Positions 51,470 to 61,649 of a stretch of 64,000 nucleotides of DNA are shown one piece after another. This stretch comes from Muribaculaceae bacterium. GTDB lineage: Bacteria; Bacteroidota; Bacteroidia; Bacteroidales; Muribaculaceae. The position numbers were made by a program, and so were the translations under genes. Each line of letters opens with the position of its first letter. The stretch's first letter is position 1. Location of the stretch: contig JAGASI010000023.1 in the NCBI GenBank assembly GCA_017621845.1, positions 1 through 64,000 of the forward strand, written 5' to 3'. A model generated the notes under the pieces. The model had not been told where the DNA came from. It was given only the letters and a program-made list of their open reading frames with translations, and searched no databases.

Positions 51470-54256
51470 ATGAGCGACACCGACGACCAACTTATCCCTG
51501 AAAATACTACCGAGAATTCAACTGATGCCACGCCGCGTATGATGCCTGCAGGCCAAGAAAATGTGCCTGATGAAGGGGTTGTCATTGACCACGATGATGA
51601 TATATGTGATGCCGGCGAGGAAAATCTTCTCTCGGCCGATTCCAAGCCTTACAGTACCTCTGGTGAGGTTATCAAACATCATCTTAAAGGTATGTACCAG
51701 ACTTGGTTTCTGGAATTTGCATCCTATGTCATTCTCGAGCGTGCGGTGCCCCATATCGATGACGGGCTCAAACCTGTTCAGCGTCGTATACTTCACTCGA
51801 TGAAGACCCTTGATGATGGCCGGTATAATAAGGTTGCCAACATCGTGGGTAATACCATGCAGTATCACCCCCATGGAGACGCGTCCATCAATGACGCTCT
51901 GGTTCAGCTTGGGCAGAAAAATCTGTTGATAGACACTCAGGGTAACTGGGGTAACACGTTGACAGGAGCCTCGGCTGCTGCCGGTCGTTATATCGAGGCT
52001 CGTTTGTCTCAGTTTGCTCTTGACACTCTTTATAATTCCAAGATTACCGACTGGACCATGTCTTACGATGGGCGTAAGAAGGAGCCGGTGATATTGCCAT
52101 GTAAATTCCCATTACTGCTCGCTCAGGGAGTGGAGGGTATTGCCGTGGGCCTGTCATCCAAGATACTTCCTCATAACTTCAATGAGCTTCTTGATGCCGC
52201 CATTGCCCATCTCCAAGGCGAGGAGTTCACGCTATATCCCGATTTCCCGACGGGCGGATTTATTGACGTGTCCAAGTATAATGACGGACAGCGTGGTGGC
52301 TCGGTCAAGATAAGAGCCAAAATTGAAAAAATAGACAATAAAACGTTGGCTATAACTGAGATTCCATACGGCAAGACTACCGGTGTAATCATAGACTCGA
52401 TACTTAAAGCCTTTGAAAAAGGAAAAATCAAGATACGTAAGATTGAAAACCTTACAGCTGCCAATGCCAATATCGTAGTACATCTCCTGCCGGGGACATC
52501 GTCTGACAAAACCATAGATGCACTATATGCTTTCAGTGATTGTGAGGTCAGTGTTTCACCCAACTGCTGTGTTATCAGCGATCGTCATCCCCACTTCTTG
52601 GGCGTCTCTGATGTGCTCAGGCATAATGCCGAGCGCACCCGTGAATTGCTACGTCGTGAACTTGAGATACAGCTTGGCGAGGTTAATGAACAGCTCATGT
52701 ATGCCTCTCTCGAGCGATATTTCATCGAGAAGCGTATCTATAAAGACAAAGAATATGAGCAAGCTACAGATCTTGATACCGCTGTCGCCCATATAGACTC
52801 ACGCCTCGAGCCAATCAAACCTAAGCTTGTGCGCCCCGTTACACGTGAGGATATTCTTAAGTTGCTTGAAATAAAGATGAAACGCATCCTCAAGTTTAAC
52901 GCCGAAGAAGCTGACCGTGCCATACAGGCTTATAATGACCGGATAGCCGAAATACAAGACCATTTAAATAATATCACCGCTTATACTATCGAGTGGTTCC
53001 GAAATATCAAGGAAAAGTATGGTCATGCCTATCCGCGACATACCGTAATTCGTAACTTTGACTCCATCGAGGCCTCACAGGTAGCCGAGGCCAACGAAAA
53101 ACTCTATATCAATCGTGACGAGGGATTTATCGGTACAGCACTCAAGAAGGATGAGTTTATAACCAATTGCTCGTCAATAGATGATATCATTATCTTCTAC
53201 AAGGATGGACGCTATAAGATAGTTAAAGTAGCTGATAAACTTTCGGTCGGTAAAGGAATTATACATGTTGCCGTGTTCAAGCGTAATGATGAACGCACAA
53301 TCTATAACGTTATCTATCAGGATGGACGCGGAGGCGCCTATTACATGAAACGTTTCAACGTCAAGGGCGTCACCCGCGACCGCGAGTATAATCTTACCCG
53401 TGGTACCGATAACTCACGTGTATGTTGGTTCTCGGCCAATCCCAACGGTGAGGCCGAGGTTGTCAAGGTTACTCTTAAACCTCGCCCACGTCTCAAGACT
53501 CTTCAGATTGATGTAAACTTTGCCGATATGGCCGTAAAGGGTCGTGCTTCACAAGGAAATCTGGTGACCCGCAACGAGGTACATCGCTTCTCGCTTAAGG
53601 AACATGGTACCTCTACGTTAGGAGGTATCAAGGTGTGGTTTGACCCCGATGTATTGAGACTCAACAACGATGGACGTGGATACCTCTTGGGCGAGTTTCA
53701 AGGTAACGATATGGTACTGGTCGTGCTTAAGGACGGAACATATTATACCTCGTCTTTTGCCACTACCAACCATTATCCTGATAATATACTCAGGGTCGAA
53801 AAGTTCCGTCCCGGCCACGTCTTTACGGCCATACTCAATGATGCCGACCAAGGCTATCCGTATATCAAGCGTTTTGCATTTGAGGCCACGATGCGTCCCC
53901 AGCGGTTTATTGGCGAGGATGAGCGTTCTACTATAATATTACTGTCTGATGCTCCCGGCGCAAGATTTGAAGTGAAATATGGAGGGGGCGATGCTTTCCG
54001 CGAACCTATGATAGTCGATGCCGCTGAGTTTATCGGTATCAAGTCTTATAAGGCTCGTGGTAAACGTCTTACCACATATACTCTTGATGAAGTTGTCGAA
54101 CTCGAACCACGTGTCAATCCACCACTCGATGAGACACAACTCGAGGCGCAGGTTGCCACGCAGACCGTCAATGAGTATGATAACGATGATATTGAGCCAG
54201 ACAAAAGCGATGATGAAATCCGAGATGAAATCACCGGCCAGCAACGTATCTTTTAA
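51470..54256 (+). CDS. parC: DNA topoisomerase IV subunit A (ParC/GyrA family)
   Basis: A 928-residue type IIA topoisomerase A subunit. ATG at 51470 (MSDTDDQL) follows the promoter; the in-frame upstream extension to 51422 overlaps the -7 box. The catalytic tyrosine is in AAGRYIEARLSQFALD, the breakage domain starts with FASYVILERAVPHIDDGLKP, and a C-terminal beta-propeller covers about 520-850. Unlike GyrA it has no clear GyrA box, so ParC is preferred. In the quinolone-contact loop HPHGDASINDALV the usual serine is Ala. The acidic N- and C-terminal tails are long. parE is not adjacent. Confidence 0.9.
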   Translation: MSDTDDQLIPENTTENSTDATPRMMPAGQENVPDEGVVIDHDDDICDAGEENLLSADSKPYSTSGEVIKHHLKGMYQTWFLEFASYVILERAVPHIDDGLKPVQRRILHSMKTLDDGRYNKVANIVGNTMQYHPHGDASINDALVQLGQKNLLIDTQGNWGNTLTGASAAAGRYIEARLSQFALDTLYNSKITDWTMSYDGRKKEPVILPCKFPLLLAQGVEGIAVGLSSKILPHNFNELLDAAIAHLQGEEFTLYPDFPTGGFIDVSKYNDGQRGGSVKIRAKIEKIDNKTLAITEIPYGKTTGVIIDSILKAFEKGKIKIRKIENLTAANANIVVHLLPGTSSDKTIDALYAFSDCEVSVSPNCCVISDRHPHFLGVSDVLRHNAERTRELLRRELEIQLGEVNEQLMYASLERYFIEKRIYKDKEYEQATDLDTAVAHIDSRLEPIKPKLVRPVTREDILKLLEIKMKRILKFNAEEADRAIQAYNDRIAEIQDHLNNITAYTIEWFRNIKEKYGHAYPRHTVIRNFDSIEASQVAEANEKLYINRDEGFIGTALKKDEFITNCSSIDDIIIFYKDGRYKIVKVADKLSVGKGIIHVAVFKRNDERTIYNVIYQDGRGGAYYMKRFNVKGVTRDREYNLTRGTDNSRVCWFSANPNGEAEVVKVTLKPRPRLKTLQIDVNFADMAVKGRASQGNLVTRNEVHRFSLKEHGTSTLGGIKVWFDPDVLRLNNDGRGYLLGEFQGNDMVLVVLKDGTYYTSSFATTNHYPDNILRVEKFRPGHVFTAILNDADQGYPYIKRFAFEATMRPQRFIGEDERSTIILLSDAPGARFEVKYGGGDAFREPMIVDAAEFIGIKSYKARGKRLTTYTLDEVVELEPRVNPPLDETQLEAQVATQTVNEYDNDDIEPDKSDDEIRDEITGQQRIF

Positions 54257-54271
54257 CTCAAGTCAACCTAT

Positions 54272-55117
54272 ATGAAATGTTTTGTTAAAACATTATTGGT
54301 GACATTGACAGCAGTGCTGTTGTCCCAACGGGCTTGGACTGCGGAAGACTCGGTGGCACGACCGGTGACATCGGCTTATATGCTTGAAGTGGGCTCATCT
54401 CATATTGCTGACACTTACCTGACTCCATTGAAGTATACCGGTTGGCATGCCTCTCTGGGTTATCAGCGACGCCAGATGATGAAGTTTGCGCCCGACCGCT
54501 GGGTAATGTCGCTCAATGCTACCGGAGCCATTGACCGCACACTCAATCCTGCACGCAATGCAACGATGTATTCACTGGATTTTGAAGCCTGGTGGTCTAT
54601 GGAGCGACGTTTCATGCTGACACCTCGTTTAGCCGTGGGTATCGGAGGCGCTACCTCTTTGACCGGCGGTGTGTTGTATGTTGCACGCAATTCCAACAAT
54701 CCGGCAGCTGCCAAAGGGGCCTGGACTGTAGACCTCACGGCCTATGCCTCCTATCGTGTCAACCTCGGGCGCCTGCCCGTGACATTCGGTGTCTCGGCAC
54801 GCGTCCCGGCATTGGGCGTCTTCTTTTCACCCAATTATGGCGAGCTATATTATGAGATTTATTTGGGCAACCGGGCGGGGCTCGTGCAATGTGCATGGCC
54901 CGGTAACTACCGACGTGCTGACCTGAGACTTTGGGCCGACCTCCATTTGGGAGGCACGTCTTTGCGCCTGGGTTACCATGGAGATTTGCTCTCCACCAAG
55001 GCTCATGATATTGTATCGCGGCACATCACCCATGCGGTAACCATTGGCATTGTCACCGAGTGGCTGTCTATCAACACGCGTCATAACAATCCGGATTATA
55101 GCTCGGCCTTATATTGA
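54272..55117 (+). CDS. DUF3316-like outer-membrane-type protein
   Basis: A 281-residue exported protein (signal peptide about 1-23, ending RAWTAED-like) with a beta-barrel-like pattern of alternating aromatic strands: YMLEVGSSHIADTYLTPLKY, FDFEAWW-type MYSLDFEAWWSMERRFML, GELYYEIYLGNR. The pattern fits the DUF3316 family of Bacteroidales; function unknown. It begins 15 bases after parC and ends 9 bases before the S41 gene, so the three are likely one transcript. Confidence 0.78.
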   Translation: MKCFVKTLLVTLTAVLLSQRAWTAEDSVARPVTSAYMLEVGSSHIADTYLTPLKYTGWHASLGYQRRQMMKFAPDRWVMSLNATGAIDRTLNPARNATMYSLDFEAWWSMERRFMLTPRLAVGIGGATSLTGGVLYVARNSNNPAAAKGAWTVDLTAYASYRVNLGRLPVTFGVSARVPALGVFFSPNYGELYYEIYLGNRAGLVQCAWPGNYRRADLRLWADLHLGGTSLRLGYHGDLLSTKAHDIVSRHITHAVTIGIVTEWLSINTRHNNPDYSSALY

Positions 55118-55126
55118 AGAATAACT

Positions 55127-56152
55127 ATGCATCGTATCAAAATCTTTATATTTAGCTCGTTAGCAACATTCTTGATGGTATCGTGTCACACGCTTGAGGA
55201 ATGGGACAACACGGTCGCGGGCAACTTTGATGCACTGTGGACTGTGGTTGACGAACATTACTGCTTTTTTGAACAGAAAGGAATTGACTGGGACTCGATA
55301 GGAGCTGTATATCGTCCTAAGGCAATGGAGTGTCGCACTGCCGGACAACTTTTTGACGTGTGCGCCGAGATGCTGAACACGCTTGAAGATGGACACGTAA
55401 ATCTGTCATCGACATTTGACGTCTCATATTACCGCAAATGGTGGAGCGACTATCCCCAGGACTATGACCAGCGTTTGGTTGAAGAGCATTACCTCCATTT
55501 TGACTGGAAGACGGCCGGAGGGTTGCGGTATGCTATCCTGACCCCTGACTCGATAGGGTATGTGAGATACAGTTCATTTAGTTCGCCCGTGGGACAGTCC
55601 AATCTTGATGCCGTGCTTTCATATCTTGACCGTTGCCCTGCGTTGATATTTGATGTGCGTAATAATGGCGGTGGCAATATCTCATACGTCGAGGATATTG
55701 TGGCGCGATTTATCGACCGACGCATCCTTGCCGGATACATCAACCATAAGACAGGTCCGGGGCATAATGATTTTTCAGAGCCTTATGCCTACTACTATTC
55801 GCCGGCCGATGGTCGTATACGTTGGAATAAACCTGTGGCAGTGCTTACCAACCGCTCGACATTCTCAGCGGCCAATAATTTTGTGTCGGTGATGAAACAT
55901 TTGCCCGGAGTTACCATTATAGGAGCCAGGACAGGCGGTGGCAGTGGTATGCCGTTGACGATGGACCTCCCCGTGGGGTGGACCGTAAGGATGTCGGCGT
56001 GCTCGGTGCTTGATTCTGACGGGGTGTCTACCGAAAATGGTGTGGACCCGTCACCGGGTCATGAAGTGGGGCTTAATCCCGAGTTGGTAAGTCAGGGGCG
56101 CGACTCAATGATTGACCATGCAGTGAAATTTCTGTTAGAGACAAAACAATAG
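55127..56152 (+). CDS. S41-family (tail-specific protease-like) lipoprotein
   Basis: A 341-residue lipoprotein: signal ending FLMVSC, with the lipidated cysteine at about position 20. A helical N-terminal part (DNTVAGNFDALWTVVDEHYC) and a tail-specific protease fold follow. The catalytic serine is in LTNRSTFSAANNFVSVM, with the substrate strand IFDVRNNGGGNISYVEDIV and GARTGGGSGMPLTMD. No PDZ domain is obvious between them. Probably a periplasmic or surface peptidase; nine bases after the DUF3316 gene. Confidence 0.88.
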   Translation: MHRIKIFIFSSLATFLMVSCHTLEEWDNTVAGNFDALWTVVDEHYCFFEQKGIDWDSIGAVYRPKAMECRTAGQLFDVCAEMLNTLEDGHVNLSSTFDVSYYRKWWSDYPQDYDQRLVEEHYLHFDWKTAGGLRYAILTPDSIGYVRYSSFSSPVGQSNLDAVLSYLDRCPALIFDVRNNGGGNISYVEDIVARFIDRRILAGYINHKTGPGHNDFSEPYAYYYSPADGRIRWNKPVAVLTNRSTFSAANNFVSVMKHLPGVTIIGARTGGGSGMPLTMDLPVGWTVRMSACSVLDSDGVSTENGVDPSPGHEVGLNPELVSQGRDSMIDHAVKFLLETKQ

Positions 56153-56178
56153 ACGTTAAATAGACATTTATAGAGTAA

Positions 56179-57333
56179 ATGAAAACTCCCAAGAAATATC
56201 TTATAACCGGTGGTGCCGGATTTATTGGTGCCAATATGGTCAATACACTTGTCAAGACTCACGGCGATGAGGTGGACATACTGGTCATTGACTCGCTGAC
56301 TTATGCCGGTAATATCAATAATATTTCATCAGCTCTCGAGCGTGACAACGTGCATTTCCTGCGAGCCGATATACGTGACCGTAGCTTGATGAAAAAGACT
56401 GTCGCTGAGTATAATCCCGATTATATTGTCAACTTTGCGGCCGAGAGCCATGTCGATCGCTCTATAACAGACCCTGGGATATTTTTGGAGACCAATATTA
56501 TAGGCGTGCAATCGATGCTTGATGCAGCTGTCGCCTTATGGCTTGGCGAAGACAGTGAGCATCATCGTGACAAACGCTTCCTGCAGATATCGACTGACGA
56601 GGTATACGGTGCTCTCACTCGTGACTATGACTCAGCCCATCCCCTTGAACTTCCCGAGACTCTTGGCCGTGTTGTGGGGGACCGGCATGATTTGAAAACA
56701 TTTGGTAAAGGGCTTTTTACCGAGAATACTCCTCTGTCTCCTCATTCTCCGTATTCTGCATCCAAGGCTTCGGCCGACATGATAGCCATGGCCTACCATG
56801 ACACCTATGGCTTGCCTGTTCTTATCACACGTTGTTCCAACAACTATGGCCCCCTCCAATTCCCCGAGAAATTAATACCGTTGATGATTAATAATATCTT
56901 GAAAGGCAAAGAATTGCCTGTATACGGTAAGGGCCTTAATGTGCGCGACTGGCTCTATGTGGAGGACCATTGCCTGGCTATAGATGCAGTTTTGACCAAG
57001 GGTGTGCCCGGTCAGATATATAACATCGGAGGCTTCAATGAGCAACAGAATATCGATATCGTTGGTGATATTATAGATCTGGTTGCCGAATATACACACA
57101 CCCCGGCGCGTCATGACCTGATTAAATATGTCACAGACCGTCTCGGCCATGACATGCGTTATGCCATTGACCCAACCAAGACAGCCGTTGAACTTGGTTG
57201 GTATCCTCGTACATCTTTTCACCAAGGAATACGTCTTACCGTCAAGTGGTATCTTGATAATCGAGAGTGGATGGACTCGGTAACATCGGGTGATTACCTC
57301 GATTACTATGATAAGATGTATGGTAATAGATAA
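56179..57333 (+). CDS. rfbB: dTDP-glucose 4,6-dehydratase
   Basis: A 384-residue SDR-type enzyme, second step of dTDP-L-rhamnose synthesis: it converts dTDP-glucose to the 4-keto-6-deoxy sugar. NAD motif ITGGAGFIGANMV (about 8-20), FAAESHVDRSITDP, the TDEVYG motif, and catalytic YSASKAS. It has a ~30-residue insertion around 135-180 (RVVGDRHDLKTFGKGLFTEN), seen in Bacteroidales members. 26 bases after the S41 gene; rfbA follows after 106 bases. rfbC and rfbD are not in the window. Confidence 0.95.
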   Translation: MKTPKKYLITGGAGFIGANMVNTLVKTHGDEVDILVIDSLTYAGNINNISSALERDNVHFLRADIRDRSLMKKTVAEYNPDYIVNFAAESHVDRSITDPGIFLETNIIGVQSMLDAAVALWLGEDSEHHRDKRFLQISTDEVYGALTRDYDSAHPLELPETLGRVVGDRHDLKTFGKGLFTENTPLSPHSPYSASKASADMIAMAYHDTYGLPVLITRCSNNYGPLQFPEKLIPLMINNILKGKELPVYGKGLNVRDWLYVEDHCLAIDAVLTKGVPGQIYNIGGFNEQQNIDIVGDIIDLVAEYTHTPARHDLIKYVTDRLGHDMRYAIDPTKTAVELGWYPRTSFHQGIRLTVKWYLDNREWMDSVTSGDYLDYYDKMYGNR

Positions 57334-57423
57334 CCGACCCGATTTCCTTGGCCCAAGACGTCAACTCGATTTAAGCGGTGTAAACGAAAAAAACGATTTA
57401 ATCGAAAACTCCTAATCCCTAAT

Positions 57424-57440
57424 CCCCCCCCCAAAAAAAA
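57424..57440 (+). repeat. C9A8 homopolymer tract abutting the rfbA start codon
   Basis: Nine C (57424-57432) are followed by eight A (57433-57440), the last A being the first base of the rfbA ATG. Just upstream CCTAATC occurs twice. Such runs are prone to slippage. Upstream, 57334-57423 has two CGATTTAA-like copies but no clear terminator. Confidence 0.7.
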
Positions 57441-58315
57441 TGAAAGGCATTATTCTCGCCGGCGGCTCCGGCTCTCGTTTGTATCCGGTAACTCGTGGCG
57501 TTTCCAAACAGCTTTTGCCCATCTATGACAAGCCGATGATTTATTATCCTCTGTCGGTATTGATGTTGGCCGGAATACGAGAAATACTGATAATCTCGAC
57601 ACCGGCAGACCTGTCATCATTCCGTCGGCTCCTGGGTGATGGTCACGATTTGGGTATTGACTTACATTATGTTGAGCAACCATCTCCTGACGGGCTTGCC
57701 CAGGCGTTTATTCTGGGACGTGAGTTTGTTGGTGATGATGATGTGTGTCTTGTCCTGGGGGATAACATTTTTTATGGTCAAGGGTTTACCGGAATGATGA
57801 ACAAGGCTGTTGCTGATGCCCGTCAAGGACTTGCCACAGTGTTTGCATATCCTGTGCCCGACCCCGAGCGCTATGGGATTGTGACTATCGATGATAAAGG
57901 TGTGCCTGTGGAGATAATTGAGAAACCATCTCGACCTGCCAGTGATAAAGCGGTCGTAGGTTTGTATTTCTATCCCAATGATGTGGTGAATATTGCGGCC
58001 GATGTCAAGCCATCGTCGCGTGGCGAGTTGGAAATCACGTCAGTAAATCAGGATTATCTCGAGCAGGGAAGACTGAGGGTGCAATGTTTTGGCCGTGGCT
58101 TTGCCTGGCTCGATACCGGCACTGTTGATTCATTGCTGGACGCCGCCAATTTTGTTGCTGCCATTGAAAAACGTCAGGGTGTCAAAATCGCTGCTATCGA
58201 AGAGGTAGCCTATCGTCGGGGCTTCATTACTGCCGAGCAACTTTCTGTTCTGGCCAAGCCTATGTTGGCCAATACCTACGGCCAATATCTACTCCGTCTT
58301 GCCCAGGGTAAATAA
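57440..58315 (+). CDS. rfbA: Glucose-1-phosphate thymidylyltransferase
   Basis: A 291-residue nucleotidyltransferase making dTDP-glucose, first step of dTDP-rhamnose synthesis. Signature [20 protein letters not shown] (about 9-28), [48 protein letters not shown] and [10 protein letters not shown] are all standard. Length is normal. It supplies the substrate of rfbB upstream; together with kdsA and the capsule kinase this window has several surface-glycan genes. The start lies on a homopolymer tract. Confidence 0.96.
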   Translation: MKGIILAGGSGSRLYPVTRGVSKQLLPIYDKPMIYYPLSVLMLAGIREILIISTPADLSSFRRLLGDGHDLGIDLHYVEQPSPDGLAQAFILGREFVGDDDVCLVLGDNIFYGQGFTGMMNKAVADARQGLATVFAYPVPDPERYGIVTIDDKGVPVEIIEKPSRPASDKAVVGLYFYPNDVVNIAADVKPSSRGELEITSVNQDYLEQGRLRVQCFGRGFAWLDTGTVDSLLDAANFVAAIEKRQGVKIAAIEEVAYRRGFITAEQLSVLAKPMLANTYGQYLLRLAQGK

Positions 58316-58467
58316 TCGGCCAAGGGGGCATTGTTTATGTGACGTTGTAGGCAGGCAACGTTTCTTAGTCATCCATTTCGTCGATGGAGATAGTTTTTTT
58401 TATTGAGTAAAATCATATTTAACTATAGTTCACACTGGTGGGAAGTAGTCTTGCACCGGTGAGGAGG

Positions 58468-58475
58468 TAGATTTG
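58468..58475 (+). promoter_or_regulatory. Candidate -7 element of the small conserved protein gene
   Basis: TAGATTTG, an exact TAnnTTTG, 29 bases before the ATG at 58504. A small stem ACGTTG/CAACGT at 58342-58361 could end the rfbA message. Confidence 0.45.
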
Positions 58476-58503
58476 CAGTGTTAATAAAAAACACTGTAAA
58501 ATT

Positions 58504-58734
58504 ATGGCTACAATCTCTACCTCCGATGTTATTTTTGCGACAATCATACGTGGCGGACGTGCACTCTTGTCAACCCAACTCAGTGGCATAGACTCGCTGT
58601 CATCGCTTGTCAGTTATCTAAAACATGTCATGCTCGTCAATAATATGGACGTATGCACCAATTCACTTATGACTCTCAGTGTACGTAATCACACTCAGGG
58701 GTGGACGGCCTCCCGACACCTCATACTCGCGTGA
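58504..58734 (+). CDS. Small conserved protein of unknown function
   Basis: A 76-residue protein, MATISTSDVIFATIIRGGRA at its start, without signal peptide or membrane helix. The pattern (short beta strand, VIFATI, then Gly-Arg, a helix, and a C-terminal LSVRNHTQGW) is one I recall in short Bacteroidales proteins that occur alone and have no known role. A -7 box at the right distance supports expression. The frame is clean and no larger gene overlaps it. Confidence 0.65.
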   Translation: MATISTSDVIFATIIRGGRALLSTQLSGIDSLSSLVSYLKHVMLVNNMDVCTNSLMTLSVRNHTQGWTASRHLILA

Positions 58735-58924
58735 CATTCTCTGGTATTTATGAGATATATTCAAGCGTGAAATATCCACCATGTAGATGCGTAATTTAAT
58801 ATGTTGTCTATGTGCTACTGTATTTGTTGTCAGATAATTATGTGATGTTTTGAAATAAAGATGCATAAACATCAGACGGCAGTTTAAAAAGTGTTAAATG
58901 TGTTAATGGCATGTGGTTTTTAGC

Positions 58925-58932
58925 TATATTTG
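58925..58932 (+). promoter_or_regulatory. Candidate -7 element of the cardiolipin synthase gene
   Basis: TATATTTG, an exact TAnnTTTG, 28 bases before the ATG at 58960. It lies inside the in-frame TTG extension (58930), so the ATG is the better start. Confidence 0.5.
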
Positions 58933-58959
58933 CATAAGTACTCCTCAATACTTCAGGTT

Positions 58960-60402
58960 ATGCATAATTACACCTCTTTTTTCCTTGACAACCCATATGT
59001 ATATTACTCCTTGATGGGGATATACGCTCTCACTGTCATAGTAATCCTGATGGTTGTTATCTCTGAAAATCGTAATCCAGTCAAGTCTCTGGCATGGATT
59101 ACGGTGTTGTTACTCATGCCTGGTGTCGGTATTGTGCTATATATGTTTTTTGGTCGCTCGATTAAAAATACGCGTATGATTTCACGTCGTAATCGTCGGC
59201 GGCTCAAGCGAGTACAGCAGAAACATAAAGTTGACCCATCACGGTTGGGATTGTCCGAGCAGTCTCGGTCTCTTGTCAAACTTGCCTATTCACTTTCGGG
59301 CGCGATATATCACGTAAATAATAATGTCGAGATTTTTACTAACGGCAAGGATAAATTTGATGCTTTGAAAAAAGATATATCGACAGCTCGGCAATATATC
59401 CTCATACAATATTATATATTCAGTGACGATAAGATAGGACAGGAGATAGCTCAACTATTGATAGACCAGGCACGCAAGGGTGTCAAGGTATGTGTTATTT
59501 ATGACCACGTCGGGTCGTTGCACACCAAAAACCGCTTTTTTAAGCGTATGCGGAAAGCCGGTGTTAAGATATACCCATTCTTTAAAGTCACATTTCCTCC
59601 ATTCGGGACACGCATCAATTGGCGTAACCACCGCAAAATATGCGTTATTGATGGTAAGGTCGGATATATTGGAGGTATGAACATTGCCGATCGTTATGTA
59701 GAGGGTGATAAACTCGGGACTTGGCGTGATACCCACCTGAGAGTCACCGGCACAGCCGTCACATCTTTGCTGTTCTCGTTTGCTGTCGATTGGAATTTTA
59801 TGGGACAACCACTGATAGATAGTGAAGTAGTGGAAATTGGCAAACCTGTGGGAGATATGGGTATACAGTTGATGACTTCGGGCCCGACCTCCCAGTGGTC
59901 AAATGTCGCTATGATGTTCCATCATGCTATAGTCAATTCCAAAAAACGTGTGTATCTGCAGACTCCCTACTTTTTGCCAACCGAGGGCTTGCTTAAAGCA
60001 CTATGTGCCGCTGCCCTCGCCAAAGTCGATGTACGTATCATGATTCCGCGACGATCCGACTCAAGAACGATGACTTATGCCTCATGCTCCTATATCACAG
60101 AATGTCTCAGGGCTGGTATAAAATTTTATTTCTATGATGGCGGCATGTTACATTCCAAAACTTTGGTTATTGATGATGAATTTTCATCTGTAGGCTCTAC
60201 CAACTTTGACTTCCGATCGTTTGAGCACAACTTTGAGTCTAACTTGTTTATCTATTCGCGTGAACTCAATTCTAAGATGGCCGACATATTTATGCAGGAC
60301 CTCAACCAATCGACGCGTGTGTTCCCTTCAGAGTGGAAAAAACGTCCGCGACATGTCAAGATTGCAGAATCATTGCTTAGACTTTTATCCCCGATACTGT
60401 AA
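58960..60402 (+). CDS. cls: Cardiolipin synthase
   Basis: A 480-residue phospholipase D-type synthase joining phosphatidylglycerol molecules to cardiolipin in the inner membrane. Two N-terminal membrane helices (about 10-35 and 42-60, with NPVKSLAWITVLLLMPGVG) are followed by two HKD motifs: WRNHRKICVIDGKVGYIGGM and MLHSKTLVIDDEFSSVGSTN. The ATG at 58960 replaces an in-frame TTG at 58930 because of the promoter. The HD-domain gene begins 41 bases later on the same strand. Confidence 0.93.
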   Translation: MHNYTSFFLDNPYVYYSLMGIYALTVIVILMVVISENRNPVKSLAWITVLLLMPGVGIVLYMFFGRSIKNTRMISRRNRRRLKRVQQKHKVDPSRLGLSEQSRSLVKLAYSLSGAIYHVNNNVEIFTNGKDKFDALKKDISTARQYILIQYYIFSDDKIGQEIAQLLIDQARKGVKVCVIYDHVGSLHTKNRFFKRMRKAGVKIYPFFKVTFPPFGTRINWRNHRKICVIDGKVGYIGGMNIADRYVEGDKLGTWRDTHLRVTGTAVTSLLFSFAVDWNFMGQPLIDSEVVEIGKPVGDMGIQLMTSGPTSQWSNVAMMFHHAIVNSKKRVYLQTPYFLPTEGLLKALCAAALAKVDVRIMIPRRSDSRTMTYASCSYITECLRAGIKFYFYDGGMLHSKTLVIDDEFSSVGSTNFDFRSFEHNFESNLFIYSRELNSKMADIFMQDLNQSTRVFPSEWKKRPRHVKIAESLLRLLSPIL

Positions 60403-60443
60403 ACAGACACTGATTTATAGACTATTAAATGAAATAAAATCTT

Positions 60444-61052
60444 ATGAATAATAAAGAACGATTTATAGAATTGTTACGCGCTACCGGGCGTGAAAATATA
60501 GACTATGTTATCGAAGACCTCGATGCCCTGGGTTTTTTTGAGGCTCCGGCATCGGTGCGTAACCACTTCAACCATCCCGGTGGCCTTGTAGAACACTCAT
60601 TGTCGGTATATGACGCCGCGATGGCTATACGCGAGGCAATGATTAAGCTCAAGCCATCGGTCGAATCTCAACTTAAGCCGGAATCTATAGCTATTGCCGC
60701 CCTGTTGCATGATGTGTGCAAAGCCGATATATATAATAAGGTACAACGTGCACGCCGTAACGAGATAGGCGTGTATGAAAAATATGACGAGTATCAGGTG
60801 GAATACTCACGGTTCCCGGCGGGGCATGGTGAAAAGTCGGTTTTTATGCTCTTGCGCAGTGGCTTGGATCTCGAGGATGATGAGTTGTTGGCGATACGAT
60901 GGCACATGGGTCCATGGGACCTTAGTCAGAACTCGATTGATCAGGAACGCAATTACCGGTCAGCACAGAAATTCTCACCACTGGTGCCTCTAATTCACAT
61001 GGCTGACTCAGCATCGGCCTCAATCCTTGAGGCTGACGTCACATCGGCATAG
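60444..61052 (+). CDS. HD-domain phosphohydrolase-like protein
   Basis: A 202-residue cytoplasmic protein of the HD superfamily. Metal ligands appear in GGLVEHSLSVYDAAMAI (His), AIAALLHDVCKADIYN (HD pair) and the later RWHMGPWD histidine and HMADSASA aspartate. Members are hydrolases of nucleotides or other phosphomonoesters; substrate not known here. 41 bases after cls. Confidence 0.85.
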   Translation: MNNKERFIELLRATGRENIDYVIEDLDALGFFEAPASVRNHFNHPGGLVEHSLSVYDAAMAIREAMIKLKPSVESQLKPESIAIAALLHDVCKADIYNKVQRARRNEIGVYEKYDEYQVEYSRFPAGHGEKSVFMLLRSGLDLEDDELLAIRWHMGPWDLSQNSIDQERNYRSAQKFSPLVPLIHMADSASASILEADVTSA

Positions 61053-61371
61053 GAGCCTTGTGTTGCATTTATTTGGAGACATACTATTAGTCACAACCAT
61101 ATTTAATGTCGAGACCGGAAAATAGCTGTTTCAGAAGGTCACGACTTGATGAATCAAGATATTTATGGTTATGTCGTGAAACGGTCTTGCCACATGGGTG
61201 GTAAATTGTAATCACGTTATATGCTTGAGCAAGTGGACGTTGATTATATATTTGCTTTGAGCATTGCCTTGGACCTGATTTTTTTTGAAAAAAATTCATT
61301 TAAAATACTTGCCGGTTCAAAAAAAATGCCTACCTTTGCATCGCAAACGCGAAAATGGCCTTTGAAATAAT
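61053..61371. other. Gene-free interval before the tRNA cluster
   Basis: About 320 bases. One minus-strand frame of 70 codons (61087-61299) has no recognisable family and is not called. Near the end lies a -7-like box TACCTTTG (61331-61338) that may start the tRNA transcript. Confidence 0.5.
61331..61338 (+). promoter_or_regulatory. Candidate -7 element of the tRNA cluster
   Basis: TACCTTTG, an exact TAnnTTTG, 34 bases before the first tRNA; -33 is at best a TTG at 61311. Confidence 0.5.
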
Positions 61372-61447
<76 letters not shown>

Positions 61448-61538
61448 AGTAATAAAAAGAGAACATTTACTTCTTAATCATTCAGTTGATTGCCGAGTAG
61501 CTAAATTTCCTGAATAGGATAAGCAAATTATTAAATTT

Positions 61539-61614
<76 letters not shown>

Positions 61615-61649
61615 TTATAGCCTCTCAGCTATGAGACTGTATGTGAAAT

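Noticed and set aside
61087..61299. Minus-strand open frame of 70 codons before the tRNA cluster
   Set aside because: Composition is protein-like (HNHKYLDSSSRDLLKQLF) but no family, promoter or conserved neighbour was seen; left uncalled.
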